This document shows positions 8,243 to 16,205 of a stretch of DNA of 64,000 nt, piece by piece. Numbering within the stretch: the stretch's first letter is position 1; each line of letters starts with the position of its first letter. The position numbers and the translations under genes were made by a program. The notes beneath the pieces are model-generated. The model worked only from the letters and a program-made list of their open reading frames with translations. It searched no databases and was not told where the DNA came from. The stretch lies in the NCBI RefSeq assembly GCF_003315595.1, contig NZ_QNQU01000027.1, forward strand, positions 1-64,000. The letters run 5' to 3'. The DNA is from Pedobacter miscanthi (lineage in GTDB: Bacteria; Bacteroidota; Bacteroidia; Sphingobacteriales; Sphingobacteriaceae).

Positions 8243-8734
8243 ATGAAAGCGAATAATCAAATCAGGTTGGTCAAAATGGGTTATATTATGACGCTTGTAG
8301 CCGTATTTCTCTTTGCATTTAAGGATGCGGTTAGGGGTTTTGAAGATGGTTATAGTGAAGGCGGAAAAGGAGGTTTATTCGGTCTGTTTGCGGGGATATT
8401 CATATTGTTGATCACTTTCTTCGGTATAAGGATATTGGTTTACCTGTACCGCTTTATCGATTCGGTAGAGGCTGGCGATGTTTTTAGCAACGAAAATGCC
8501 GAACGTCTTAAACGCATGGGATGGTATTGTACTTTCATACCGTTTGCGTTATTCTTTTTTAATGCTTTAGAATATGCCGATCAATCGGGAAACCATAAGA
8601 ACCTGACTTTAAGTATCATCGAAAATGTTGATTTCCAGATCTGGCTGTTGATTTTTGGCTTAACGCTTCTAACTATTGCTTTCGTATTTAAAAAGGGAAT
8701 TGAACTCAAAAAGGAAAGCGATTTAACTATATAA
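8243..8734 (+). CDS. DUF2975-like membrane protein 2
   Basis: A 163-residue protein with four predicted membrane helices and the tail LKKESDLTI. The middle has a soluble stretch (SVEAGDVFSNENAERLKRMGW) typical of DUF2975 proteins, where it links helices 2 and 3. It is separated from its neighbours by 1 and 4 bases, so it is translated with them. Role unknown. Confidence 0.75.
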   Translation: MKANNQIRLVKMGYIMTLVAVFLFAFKDAVRGFEDGYSEGGKGGLFGLFAGIFILLITFFGIRILVYLYRFIDSVEAGDVFSNENAERLKRMGWYCTFIPFALFFFNALEYADQSGNHKNLTLSIIENVDFQIWLLIFGLTLLTIAFVFKKGIELKKESDLTI

Positions 8735-8738
8735 AACC

Positions 8739-9665
8739 ATGGAGAATTTAAAACGGTCAAAATCATTATTTGGTGATATTATTGGTGCTCTTGTCCTGGT
8801 GGCAATTTGCTCTCTTTTTATATGGATGATGCTAAGTACAGTTGTTACAGGTCGCTCTACAGGGAGTAACAACGATTACGAAAGTTATGAACTGGCAGAT
8901 CCGCCAAGTAAATATGATCTGCTGGATGATAGTATAATAAAGCTTGAAAATAACCTTAATCGCCTTAAATCAAAGACTGCGAACATTAAAAGCAATCTTT
9001 TGCCGGCTGTAGGGTTCAAGTATAGCGGATTTTTAGGCGTTTCGTCCTATACTGATACGGCACGGAAAAATAAGCAAACATTTATTGAACTATCAGATTT
9101 TGGGTTAAACCAGAATAGTTTCGATTACAGAAATTCATCAAAATATTATTTTAAGGACGGAATATCTCACCTGCAGGTTCCACAGCTTACAGAAATTGGC
9201 AAGCATACGTACAAAATAAGTTATACCGATAAAAAGGTTGATTACAGGTATGATCCGGGAAGCAATGTCGTTTTAATCCCGATGCTCAGCGATGTGGGGA
9301 TATTAACGGCGAAAATCTTTTCTGTAGCAGTGGCGTTGGTTACCTGTTTTATTTTTATGTTCGGTTTGCTTTTAATCCTGAAGTTTTTGATAGGGATATC
9401 GAGAAATAAGATTTTTGAAGCCATCAATATTCGCAGGTTATTCTGGATTTCGATGTGTTGTTTTACCTCGGTACTTCTTCCTTATATTGTTTCTGGTGTA
9501 TTATATCTGATCTATGCTAAAACATTGTCGGATGAGGTAATATATACAAAAAAACTCTCAGGCAGCGATATTTCACTTGTTATGTTGGGTGTGCTGTTTA
9601 TTGCGCTTTATGTGGCCTTTAAAAGAGGGTTTAAGCTTAAAGAGGAAAATGATTTAACTATTTAG
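8739..9665 (+). CDS. DUF2975-like membrane protein 3 with large extracytoplasmic insert
   Basis: A 308-residue protein. One helix near residues 13-34 is followed by a hydrophilic region of about 150 residues, then three helices (about 185-208, 224-247 and 270-290) and the tail LKEENDLTI. The layout equals the two smaller paralogues upstream with a large insert between helices 1 and 2. The insert is Tyr/Ser/Lys-rich and has no motif I recognise; a sensing role is only a guess. It ends 36 bases before the regulator gene. Confidence 0.65.
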   Translation: MENLKRSKSLFGDIIGALVLVAICSLFIWMMLSTVVTGRSTGSNNDYESYELADPPSKYDLLDDSIIKLENNLNRLKSKTANIKSNLLPAVGFKYSGFLGVSSYTDTARKNKQTFIELSDFGLNQNSFDYRNSSKYYFKDGISHLQVPQLTEIGKHTYKISYTDKKVDYRYDPGSNVVLIPMLSDVGILTAKIFSVAVALVTCFIFMFGLLLILKFLIGISRNKIFEAINIRRLFWISMCCFTSVLLPYIVSGVLYLIYAKTLSDEVIYTKKLSGSDISLVMLGVLFIALYVAFKRGFKLKEENDLTI

Positions 9666-9701
9666 GTTTTTAAGAACATTCCTAACTTTACCAATCCTAC
9701 A

Positions 9702-9908
9702 ATGGCCATAATAGTTAATTTAGATGTAATGCTGGCGCGACGGAAAATGTCGCTTACCGAACTGAGCGATCGGGTAGGGATAACCATGTCTAATTTATCG
9801 ATTTTAAAAACAGGTAAGGCAAAAGCAATCCGTTTCGAAACACTGGAAGCCATTTGCGAGGTTTTGGATTGCCAGCCTGGTGATATTCTGGAATTCCGCC
9901 CTGAATAA
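9702..9908 (+). CDS. YozG-type XRE (Cro/CI) regulator
   Basis: A 68-residue single-domain helix-turn-helix protein. The core MSLTELSDRVGITMSNLSIL and the following KTGKAKAIRFETLEAICEVL and CQPGDILEF are typical of the HTH_26 / YozG group. It is the last gene of the operon with three DUF2975-like membrane proteins. This arrangement is widespread in Firmicutes and Bacteroidota, and autoregulation is likely though not shown. A TAACTTTA box 12 bases upstream may give it an extra promoter. Its stop codon touches a palindromic repeat. Confidence 0.9.
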   Translation: MAIIVNLDVMLARRKMSLTELSDRVGITMSNLSILKTGKAKAIRFETLEAICEVLDCQPGDILEFRPE

Positions 9909-9938
9909 ACCTCGCAGGTTTGCGAAACCTGCGAGGTT
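9908..9938. repeat. CCTCGCAGG palindrome, copy 1
   Basis: AACCTCGCAGGTTT and AAACCTGCGAGGTT pair around a GCG loop. Other copies lie at 30412-30446 and 40502-40534. It opens composite repeat A, which runs to about 10137. Confidence 0.9.
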
Positions 9939-9970
9939 TGATCGGACTTAAATACCACAAGCCCTCTTTA

Positions 9971-10080
9971 AATAAACCTGATAGAACGGAAAGCCCGGAG
10001 CGAGGTACGAGTGAGGCTTGAAGGGATAGCAGGGCAAAAGGCTGCCATAAAAACAGAACCGTTCATTTTCAAAAAAAGAA
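9971..10080. repeat. Composite repeat A core, possible structured RNA or mobile element
   Basis: Shares blocks with 40580-40680: AAATAAACCTGATA, GCCCGGAGCGAGG (ACCCGGAGCGAGG in the other), ACGAGTGAGG, GATAGCAGG and TTTTCAAAA, in the same order and spacing. In this copy AAGCC and GGCTT flank the GAGCGAGG block and could pair. It lies between a CTCGCAGG palindrome and a CTTATAGG palindrome, and the second copy has the same neighbours. No coding capacity. Confidence 0.7.
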
Positions 10081-10099
10081 ATTTATCTACAGTGCTGGC

Positions 10100-10136
10100 A
10101 AACCTATAAGGTCTTAAAGACCTTATAGGTTTTTTT
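10100..10136. repeat. CCTTATAGG palindrome, terminator-like
   Basis: AAACCTATAAGGTC pairs with GACCTTATAGGTTT around a short A/T-rich centre, followed by T. A right half of the same palindrome closes composite repeat B near 40705-40719. Confidence 0.8.
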
Positions 10137-10154
10137 GAAAAAGAGGGGAATAAA

Positions 10155-10183
10155 AAAGCCTTTCAGTTTTACTGAAAGGCTTT
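10155..10183. terminator. Terminator of sucC (bidirectional stem)
   Basis: A perfect 13-bp stem, AAAGCCTTTCAGT with ACTGAAAGGCTTT, and a 3-base loop. On the minus strand it is followed by a T tract, which suits sucC. Confidence 0.88.
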
Positions 10184-10239
10184 GAATATAATATTGCTTA
10201 AAACTTTGGTCTTTAACCTTTAGTCTTTTAGCTTAAAAA

Positions 10240-11439
10240 CTATGCTTGTTCTGCCAAAACTTTGGTTACCAGATCAGCTGCTTCTTTTAAAGCAATTGCT
10301 GAATAAACCTGTAAGCCAGACTCGTCAATTAATTTTTTAGCTTCTTCGGCATTTGTACCTTGTAAACGGCAGATAATTGGCACAGGAATGTTACCGATTT
10401 CTTTATAAGCATCGATTACACCTTGCGCAACACGGTCGCAACGTACAATACCACCAAAAATATTGATCAAAATTGCTTTAACGTTAGGATCTTTCAGGAT
10501 AATGTTGAAAGCCGCTTTAACGGTTTGAGCATTTGCGGTTCCACCAACGTCCAAAAAGTTTGCAGGCTCACCACCGGCTAATTTGATGATATCCATAGTA
10601 GCCATTGCTAAACCAGCACCGTTAACCATACAACCTACGTTACCATCAAGGTTAACGAAGTTAAGGTTAGAAGCACTTGCTTCAACTTCCATTGGATCTT
10701 CTTCAGTTACATCACGCATTGCTGCATAATCAGGGTGACGGAACAAACCGTTTTCATCTAAATTAACTTTAGCATCAACTGCGATTACTTTATCATCAGA
10801 TGTTTTTAAAACCGGGTTGATTTCGAACATTGAAGAATCGGTTGCTTCGTAAGCTTTGTACAATGCTGAAACGAATTTCACCATTTCTTTAAAAGCGTTA
10901 CCGCTTACACCAAGGTTGAAAGCAATTTTACGTGCCTGGAAACCTTGTAAACCAACTTTAGGATCGATTTCTTCTTTGAAGATCAAATGTGGTGTGTGCT
11001 CAGCAACTTCTTCGATATCCATACCACCTTCGGTACTGTACATGATGATGTTACGGCCTTTTGCACGATCTAACAATACTGAAATATAAAATTCTTTGGT
11101 TTCAGAAGCACCTGGATAATAAACATCCTGGGCCACTAAAATTTTGTTCACTTTTTTACCTTCAGGACCGGTTTGAGGGGTAACCAATTGCATGCCGATA
11201 ATGTCGGTTGCACGTTGTTTAACTTCATCAAGGTTTTTGGCCAATTTAACACCACCACCTTTACCGCGACCACCAGCGTGGATTTGCGCTTTAATTACAA
11301 CCCAGTCAGAATTGTAATCTACTTTCAGTTGCTTAGCAGCCTCAACAGCTTGCTCAGGAGTATCGGCAACAATTCCTTCTTGAACGTTAACACCGAAACT
11401 TTTTAATATCTGTTTACCCTGGTATTCGTGAATATTCAT
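10240..11439 (-). CDS. sucC: Succinyl-CoA ligase (ADP-forming) subunit beta
   Basis: A 399-residue ATP-grasp protein, the normal length for SucC. It opens MNIHEYQGKQILKSFGV and contains QIHAGGRGKGGGVKLAK (nucleotide loop), EINPVLK, VDAKVNLD, NGAGLAMATMD and NIFGGIVRCD, the usual succinyl-CoA synthetase motifs. With SucD it interconverts succinyl-CoA and succinate with ATP formation in the TCA cycle. sucD is not next to it, as is common in this phylum. It has its own promoter and terminator. Confidence 0.97.
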   Translation of the reverse strand: MNIHEYQGKQILKSFGVNVQEGIVADTPEQAVEAAKQLKVDYNSDWVVIKAQIHAGGRGKGGGVKLAKNLDEVKQRATDIIGMQLVTPQTGPEGKKVNKILVAQDVYYPGASETKEFYISVLLDRAKGRNIIMYSTEGGMDIEEVAEHTPHLIFKEEIDPKVGLQGFQARKIAFNLGVSGNAFKEMVKFVSALYKAYEATDSSMFEINPVLKTSDDKVIAVDAKVNLDENGLFRHPDYAAMRDVTEEDPMEVEASASNLNFVNLDGNVGCMVNGAGLAMATMDIIKLAGGEPANFLDVGGTANAQTVKAAFNIILKDPNVKAILINIFGGIVRCDRVAQGVIDAYKEIGNIPVPIICRLQGTNAEEAKKLIDESGLQVYSAIALKEAADLVTKVLAEQA

Positions 11440-11816
11440 CTGTTTATATTTTTGTCTTTATCTGTCAGATGGAGCCTTTTACTCTCAAAATAATTATTTT
11501 AATAGTATCGGGTTCATTTGCTACAAAATTTGCCCAAAGCTACAATTTCAAACCCTTTAAACAAATAGCAAATGCCGATTTTTTCAGAAAATGAACGTTT
11601 TATGTTAATCGGGAAATCAGTGCCTGTAATGTATGCTGGTTTATGGTGTTATACTGATTCGAAGATCTGTGGAAAGATTTTTTATTTGAATGGAGGGCGC
11701 GGTTCTTTGTGGCGGCTGGCGGTCGTTTCAACCAGACTTAAAAACCAATTTAGTTCCTGCCAAGTGCAAAAAAAATCCTCTGCGTTAATTATCTTAAATC
11801 TGCGGGAACAAAATGA
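11440..11816. other. Intergenic region upstream of sucC
   Basis: Holds the sucC promoter (11535-11565) and about 90 bases of leader. The rest contains repeat-like wording (CTCTGCGTTAATTATC, AAATCTGCGGG) common between genes in this window. An 82-codon frame at 11572-11820 (+) shows no protein-like features and overlaps the promoter. Confidence 0.6.
11535..11565 (-). promoter_or_regulatory. Promoter of sucC
   Basis: Minus strand: TTTG (11565-11562), 19 bases, TAGCTTTG (11542-11535). Both boxes match the Bacteroidota consensus exactly. Confidence 0.85.
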
Positions 11817-12125
11817 TTAACTACCTGCAAAGGGCGTTCCGAAGATTCCTACTGCCAGCTCTGCCCAGATCAGGAACAAAGCCAATAAAATAGTGATCAG
11901 GATTACGGTGCGTAAAGTACCTGTTTTTAGGTTCCTGATCACGAGTTCGATGGCTAAGCCGGTGCTAAGCAATAGCGCTCCTGCTGTGGTAAAATCGATT
12001 AAAGTCCATTTTACTTCGCTGGTAAACTGCATAGCAATTAAAGGAATGGACAAAATGGTTACTGTAATTGCTAAAATAGCAATGATCCTGAATTTGCCTG
12101 AACCAAGTGTTTCTTGAGTTTTCAT
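11817..12125 (-). CDS. Small three-helix membrane protein
   Basis: A 102-residue protein with predicted helices at about 14-33, 42-62 and 72-92. The end, WAELAVGIFGTPFAGS, resembles a group of uncharacterised Bacteroidota membrane proteins. Function unknown. It follows the ferritin-like gene on the same strand at a 100-base distance, so it may or may not share its transcript. Confidence 0.75.
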   Translation of the reverse strand: MKTQETLGSGKFRIIAILAITVTILSIPLIAMQFTSEVKWTLIDFTTAGALLLSTGLAIELVIRNLKTGTLRTVILITILLALFLIWAELAVGIFGTPFAGS

Positions 12126-12225
12126 GATTTTAATGGTTTAATTTACGTATAAATAATTAATTTTTAATTCCCCCGATACAATTTGCATCAGGGGAAATCC
12201 AAGCGGAGTTGGAGGTGTTGAGAGG

Positions 12226-12999
12226 TTAATTATAAGTGGGTTTGTTTATTTTTATTGTTATTTTAAAAATTTCTTTGTGATCGTACAAAACAGTTTTGCC
12301 GGCAACTTTTGCGAGTTTAAGCTTCATTTTGTTGAAGTAACCGTGAAGATTAAGTTTACCAGCTTTAAATAATTTTTTATGGGCAGACCAAACCACCAAA
12401 CTGGTGCAAATGAAAAAGCAGGAATAAGCATGGTAGGCAATCCACTTTGAAATGGCATTTTTTTGGCTGAAAATAATGTAGAGGCGTTCTCTTTGAAAAT
12501 TGATATGCGCCGCTTCATCAATTAAAATGTCAGTGCATATCTGTTTTAACAATGCGCAATTTGTTGCATCTTTTAATGCCTGGTAAAATAGCTGCGCTGC
12601 ACTTTCCACTGTAATTACGGCAATTGTCCAAAGCTCCATGTTTGTGTTGAAATACCTTATTTTTCTGAATAAAGTATCGCCCCAATCCTTTTTAATCCTT
12701 GGTTCGCCAATTAAATCGAGGTATTTACCAAGATTATTGCCATGTTTTTGCTCCTCTTTTATAAAAAGCTTAACAGCATCCAGATATTCCGGATCATTAA
12801 TCGTGTTTGCATATTTTTTTGATGCATTAATTAAATGATCTCCTTCTGATGTTTCTCCAAGCTGCCAGGCTTGCAGCGATTTTAAAATGTTAAACTTTTC
12901 TTCTGCTGTTATTTTTGCTTGTAAATCCCAATCAATCCGATTGATTTTGAGGTTTTTTGCGAAATAATTTGTCCAATATCCTGAAAGATGCGTTTCCAT
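12226..12999 (-). CDS. Ferritin-like di-iron protein, uncharacterised
   Basis: A 257-residue protein, mostly helical. Six possible metal ligands can be seen in the ferritin-like order: Glu49 or Glu52, Glu83 and His86 (in EEQKH), Glu132 (in VESAAQ), and Glu162 and His165 (in DEAAH). Two E-x-x-H pairs plus two further Glu are the hallmark of carboxylate-bridged di-iron oxidases and oxygenases. Substrate unknown. It is the last gene of a leftward operon with a DUF4173-like membrane protein and a winged-helix regulator; its start lies 19 bases after the stop of a 33-residue membrane peptide. Confidence 0.75.
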   Translation of the reverse strand: METHLSGYWTNYFAKNLKINRIDWDLQAKITAEEKFNILKSLQAWQLGETSEGDHLINASKKYANTINDPEYLDAVKLFIKEEQKHGNNLGKYLDLIGEPRIKKDWGDTLFRKIRYFNTNMELWTIAVITVESAAQLFYQALKDATNCALLKQICTDILIDEAAHINFQRERLYIIFSQKNAISKWIAYHAYSCFFICTSLVVWSAHKKLFKAGKLNLHGYFNKMKLKLAKVAGKTVLYDHKEIFKITIKINKPTYN

Positions 13000-13018
13000 A
13001 TTTAGTTAAATTTTGGGG

Positions 13019-13120
13019 TTAGAATAGGTTGAAAATTTTATCTACGGCGCGGTCCATAATGAACCATGCCAATGCGAAAAGTGCCAAAACCATCGCCATT
13101 ACCTTAAATTTTTTATTCAT
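13019..13120 (-). CDS. 33-residue single-helix membrane peptide
   Basis: Translates as MNKKFKVMAMVLALFALAW and then FIMDRAVDKIFNLF, a positively charged start followed by one membrane helix. The ATG overlaps the stop of the DUF4173-like gene (ATGAATAA, 8-base overlap), which argues for translational coupling. The ferritin-like gene starts 19 bases later. Too short for family assignment; function unknown. Confidence 0.6.
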   Translation of the reverse strand: MNKKFKVMAMVLALFALAWFIMDRAVDKIFNLF

Positions 13121-14687
13121 GTTGCTTTAGCTTATTCAATCCAAAATATTCAGCCGTATTCCAATCCGGTAAATTCCATGATAACCAGCTTGATTTTTCA
13201 TAACGTTCTTTGAAATAGCCAATCCTCCGATCGAGTTTCTGCATTAAAACTTCCTGTGGATGGTCTACCTTGGCTGTTTCAGTATCGTTTTGCGTTGGAG
13301 GATGGATTTTTGATCTGTTTTTATCCAGAAAAGGAAGTGTTTTTTCGGATAAGGATGTTAAATAATACGGATCTATAGAAACAGCATCAACATGGTTTAG
13401 GTTGTATTTAACGATTAAAATATCCCAGTTAACAACATTAAATGTAAGTAATAATGCAAACCAGATATTTCCGTTCATTTTAAATAAATAGAATATTGTT
13501 TTCTGTTTGGCCACCTTTAAATAGACTGTTGCCAGGCCAATGATACAAAGAAGGGCAAATACCAGCACACCGATTCTTTTATGGGTTAGGCCATGGAATT
13601 CGATGTAATAACCATCGCGGATAAGAACCGAAATGATGAGAATAAAATTCTGGACCATCCAGGTATAGGCCAATAACCTGAGCGTTTTACTTTTATGATA
13701 AAAGTTTAAATTTCCCCTGAAATAATAAAGGATTACCGCCATCGCCATTATAATGCTAAAGATTAAGGCATTTGTACCCTGGTGCAGTTCTCCCGAAAAA
13801 TTACCCGAAGGTTCGTAACCAAACCAGAGCGTGGTAATATCGATCGTGTTTAACAAAAGCAATAAAAGGTTAAGCGCAACGAATGAAATAACCCCTACAA
13901 TATATTCGGTTTTTAAAGCCATTTTTCGGGTTAGCAGATTACCGCTAAAGGTTTCGATAATGTTATACCATATCGTTTTACGGCCCAAGCCCCGTCTGAT
14001 GCGCAATAGCTGATCTTTGCATTTTAACTCTGCTTTTTCCAGACTTTTATCAAAAAAGGCCAGTAATAAGCCACTTGTTAAAACCAATCCAAAACAAAAG
14101 TGAACGATGCGTTCGATACTCAGATCGCTAAAAAAGAAATGAAGGATGTTATCGAAGAAATTGCCAATATTGGTGAGCATTACTTCGGCATAATGGGCAA
14201 AAACATTACTCGCCGCCGCATATAAACAGGCAAATATGGTTACAATAATTACCGGGATAAAAATGTATTTGATCAGGGTAAAAAGGGGCTTCAGTTTAAA
14301 ATTGCCAACACTTACCTTGCTTAGGTGTTGTATGGCATTAAAGGGAACCGTAACAATTTGTAAAAGTGCTGCAACAAAGGCTGTAAAAACCGTTCTGATC
14401 TGCTGGTTATGAGCAAAGCCAATAAATAGTAAAAGGCTGATATAATAAGTAACAATCGATAAATCGGAACTGTTGATTACTACGAGAATTGCCGCTATTA
14501 AATGTGCCAGACCGTAAATTTTCAGTTTGGTGGTTTTAATTACATCGGGGTTTACGAAAGTGATTACCAATAGATAAATGCTATAAATAAGCAGATTAAG
14601 AGCCAGTTCTTGTTGCCAAAAAAGGAAACTGAACAACAGACCACCCAATAGGGCAGAGAGCAGATAAAGGTTTGATTTATTCTTCAT
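13113..14687 (-). CDS. DUF4173/DUF4153-like polytopic membrane protein
   Basis: A 524-residue protein with about 11-13 hydrophobic helices up to residue 440 and a hydrophilic C-terminal tail (about 445-524) ending in a Trp/Tyr-rich stretch. The central segment with TNALIFSIIMAMAVILYYF, HKSKTLRLLAYTWMVQN and HGLTHKRIGV matches what I know of DUF4173-type proteins. Function unknown. It starts 1 base after the small membrane-protein gene upstream and overlaps the next downstream peptide gene, so it belongs to the regulator-led operon 15972-12226. Confidence 0.75.
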   Translation of the reverse strand: MKNKSNLYLLSALLGGLLFSFLFWQQELALNLLIYSIYLLVITFVNPDVIKTTKLKIYGLAHLIAAILVVINSSDLSIVTYYISLLLFIGFAHNQQIRTVFTAFVAALLQIVTVPFNAIQHLSKVSVGNFKLKPLFTLIKYIFIPVIIVTIFACLYAAASNVFAHYAEVMLTNIGNFFDNILHFFFSDLSIERIVHFCFGLVLTSGLLLAFFDKSLEKAELKCKDQLLRIRRGLGRKTIWYNIIETFSGNLLTRKMALKTEYIVGVISFVALNLLLLLLNTIDITTLWFGYEPSGNFSGELHQGTNALIFSIIMAMAVILYYFRGNLNFYHKSKTLRLLAYTWMVQNFILIISVLIRDGYYIEFHGLTHKRIGVLVFALLCIIGLATVYLKVAKQKTIFYLFKMNGNIWFALLLTFNVVNWDILIVKYNLNHVDAVSIDPYYLTSLSEKTLPFLDKNRSKIHPPTQNDTETAKVDHPQEVLMQKLDRRIGYFKERYEKSSWLSWNLPDWNTAEYFGLNKLKQHE

Positions 14688-14688
14688 T

Positions 14689-14991
14689 TTATAATAGGAT
14701 TGTGGTTACAATTAAAAAATACATAATGGCAATGGGAATGTTAACAAGCTGTAGAAGCATGGTTGATACTGATAAAGACCTATTTTCAGCATAAATGAAA
14801 CTTGAAATTATCAGGGCAAGCATTACCAATAGGTTAAAAATAATAGCGGTTGAAAGGTATATTATACCGGACGGGATCAGAAAGTCGGCCCTGAAAAGGC
14901 AAAAGCTGAGAAATAAAATTGTTCCCCCTAGAAAAGAAACCAGTGTGGTTTTCTTTCCTATGTTAATGATTAAAAGTTCAATATTTTTCAT
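14689..14991 (-). CDS. Small four-helix membrane protein
   Basis: A 100-residue protein of almost entirely hydrophobic helices. I start it at the ATG at 14991: directly upstream lies the same block (GTGCTTTG-N5-CAAAGT, then TTTTAAAATG on the coding strand) that precedes the first gene of the operon. An earlier in-frame start at 15027 would translate that regulatory block. Function unknown; it abuts the DUF4173-like gene. Confidence 0.7.
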   Translation of the reverse strand: MKNIELLIINIGKKTTLVSFLGGTILFLSFCLFRADFLIPSGIIYLSTAIIFNLLVMLALIISSFIYAENRSLSVSTMLLQLVNIPIAIMYFLIVTTILL

Positions 14992-14998
14992 TTTAAAA

Positions 14999-15019
14999 GT
15001 GCTTTGTATTTCAAAGTAA
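14999..15019 (-). promoter_or_regulatory. Candidate operator/promoter, copy 2 (CTTTG-N5-CAAAG)
   Basis: Inverted repeat CTTTG (15002-15006) and CAAAG (15012-15016) in the context AAAAGTGCTTTGTATTTC. It duplicates the block at 15980-16000 in front of the operon's first gene. On the minus strand it overlaps a near-consensus -7 box, TTACTTTG. Confidence 0.6.
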
Positions 15020-15037
15020 TTAACCAAAAAAAATAGA

Positions 15038-15334
15038 TTACAGTTTCCTGATCATTTTTTCAAGTGCATCTAAATGTGCTTTAAAGGCCTGTTTGCCCAA
15101 AGCCGTAATAGAGTAGGTGGTACTGGTTTTTCGGCCGATAAAACCTTTGTGTACCTTGATAAATTCGGCCTGTTCTAAAGTATTCAGGTGCGAGGCCAGG
15201 TTGCCATCAGTTAATTCTAACATCTGTTTTAAGTCGTTAAAGCTAATTTCGTCGTTCACCACCAGCATCGACATTACGCCGAGCCTGATCCGGCTATCGA
15301 ATATTTTATTTAAATCTGCTATCGGGTTTTTCAT
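15038..15334 (-). CDS. Winged-helix transcriptional regulator (PF13601 type)
   Basis: A 98-residue winged-helix DNA-binding protein. The helices and wing are visible: DSRIRLGVMSMLVV, ISFNDLKQMLELTDGNLASH (recognition helix region), LEQAEFIKVHKGFIGRK and TTYSITALGKQAF. It resembles the short ArsR/MarR-like HTH_34 regulators common in Bacteroidota, which are usually encoded with small membrane proteins, as here. It ends 3 bases before... on the coding strand it follows the 211-residue membrane protein gene by 2 bases. Two copies of an inverted repeat in this operon are plausible binding sites. Confidence 0.88.
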   Translation of the reverse strand: MKNPIADLNKIFDSRIRLGVMSMLVVNDEISFNDLKQMLELTDGNLASHLNTLEQAEFIKVHKGFIGRKTSTTYSITALGKQAFKAHLDALEKMIRKL

Positions 15335-15336
15335 CC

Positions 15337-15972
15337 TTACTGACCTCTCTCATATTTAAAATACATTAAAAGACCATAAACAATGTGAAGAACGCCGAAA
15401 CCAAAGGCCCAGAATATTAAGCCGTAACCAGCATAAAACATACAGATTAGACCAAGTAATACTTCGCAAAAGCCTAAGTAACGTATATCGCTGTAAGTAA
15501 ATTTACTGGCATTGATTAGTGCTAAACCGTAAAAAATAAGGCAGCTCGGTGCAATAATGCTATAGGTATTTGGGTGGTTGATTAATAAAGCGATAATGAA
15601 TAAACCTCCTGCTGCCAAAGGAACAAATAGGTTGAACAAAAGTGATTTCGAAGTTTTATCCCAGATGGGAAGGTTATTCTTCTGGCTTTTCCGATAAGTA
15701 AACAAAATTCCACCAGCCAAAGCGATAATCAATACAAAAACGCCCAGTTTGATCAGGTTAAATTCCAGGTCCATTTCTCCATCAACACCATAGCCATAAC
15801 CATGTTTATTAACGAATTTATTAATCTCATCATGCGCAAAATAAGCACCGATTAAAGCAATAACACCTGCAAACACGCCAGATAAGCCGCTTAAGGAAAT
15901 AAACCTCGACGACCTGTCCATCATCTGTCTGATATCTTTTAAGGCATTTAGTTGTTCTTCTTGTTCGCTCAT
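15337..15972 (-). CDS. Six-helix membrane protein heading the winged-helix regulator operon
   Basis: A 211-residue protein with a soluble N-terminus (EEQLNALKDIRQMMDRSSRF) and about six membrane helices. Such proteins regularly precede PF13601-type regulators in Bacteroidota, but no function is known to me. The start ATG at 15972 lies 14 bases downstream of the predicted transcription start, with an inverted-repeat operator overlapping the -7 box. Confidence 0.8.
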   Translation of the reverse strand: MSEQEEQLNALKDIRQMMDRSSRFISLSGLSGVFAGVIALIGAYFAHDEINKFVNKHGYGYGVDGEMDLEFNLIKLGVFVLIIALAGGILFTYRKSQKNNLPIWDKTSKSLLFNLFVPLAAGGLFIIALLINHPNTYSIIAPSCLIFYGLALINASKFTYSDIRYLGFCEVLLGLICMFYAGYGLIFWAFGFGVLHIVYGLLMYFKYERGQ

Positions 15973-15979
15973 TTTAAAA

Positions 15980-16023
15980 GTGCTTTGTTTTTCAAAGTTA
16001 AATAGAAATTTGATATCTGCAAA
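15980..16023 (-). promoter_or_regulatory. Promoter and candidate operator of the regulator operon, copy 1
   Basis: Minus strand: TTTG (16023-16020), 19 bases, TAACTTTG (16000-15993), a full-consensus promoter. The inverted repeat CTTTG (15983-15987) / CAAAG (15993-15997) covers the -7 box and the start point, so a protein bound there would block transcription. Its twin is at 14999-15019. Confidence 0.75.
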
Positions 16024-16171
16024 TCTTTTTTTGTTTTTCCTTCGGAATGATTACACCGATTTAAAGATTACACAGATTTTAATGAGCTAGTTTTTTGCTG
16101 TTAGTTTTGATCTTTACACTTTGCAACTTGTGTTTTGGTCCTTTTATGCTTTAGTCTTTAAGTCTTTGGTC

Positions 16172-16201
16172 TTTGCCCTTTAAGCTTTTTTACTAAATTT
16201 G
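16172..16201 (+). promoter_or_regulatory. Promoter of lolD, predicts a leaderless mRNA
   Basis: TTTG (16172-16175), 18 bases, TAAATTTG (16194-16201). The ATG begins 5 bases after the last G, which places the transcription start on or next to the start codon. Confidence 0.7.
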
Positions 16202-16205
16202 AAGC

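Noticed and set aside
11572..11820. 82-codon plus-strand frame upstream of sucC
   Set aside because: Atypical composition, overlaps the sucC promoter side, and contains intergenic repeat wording.
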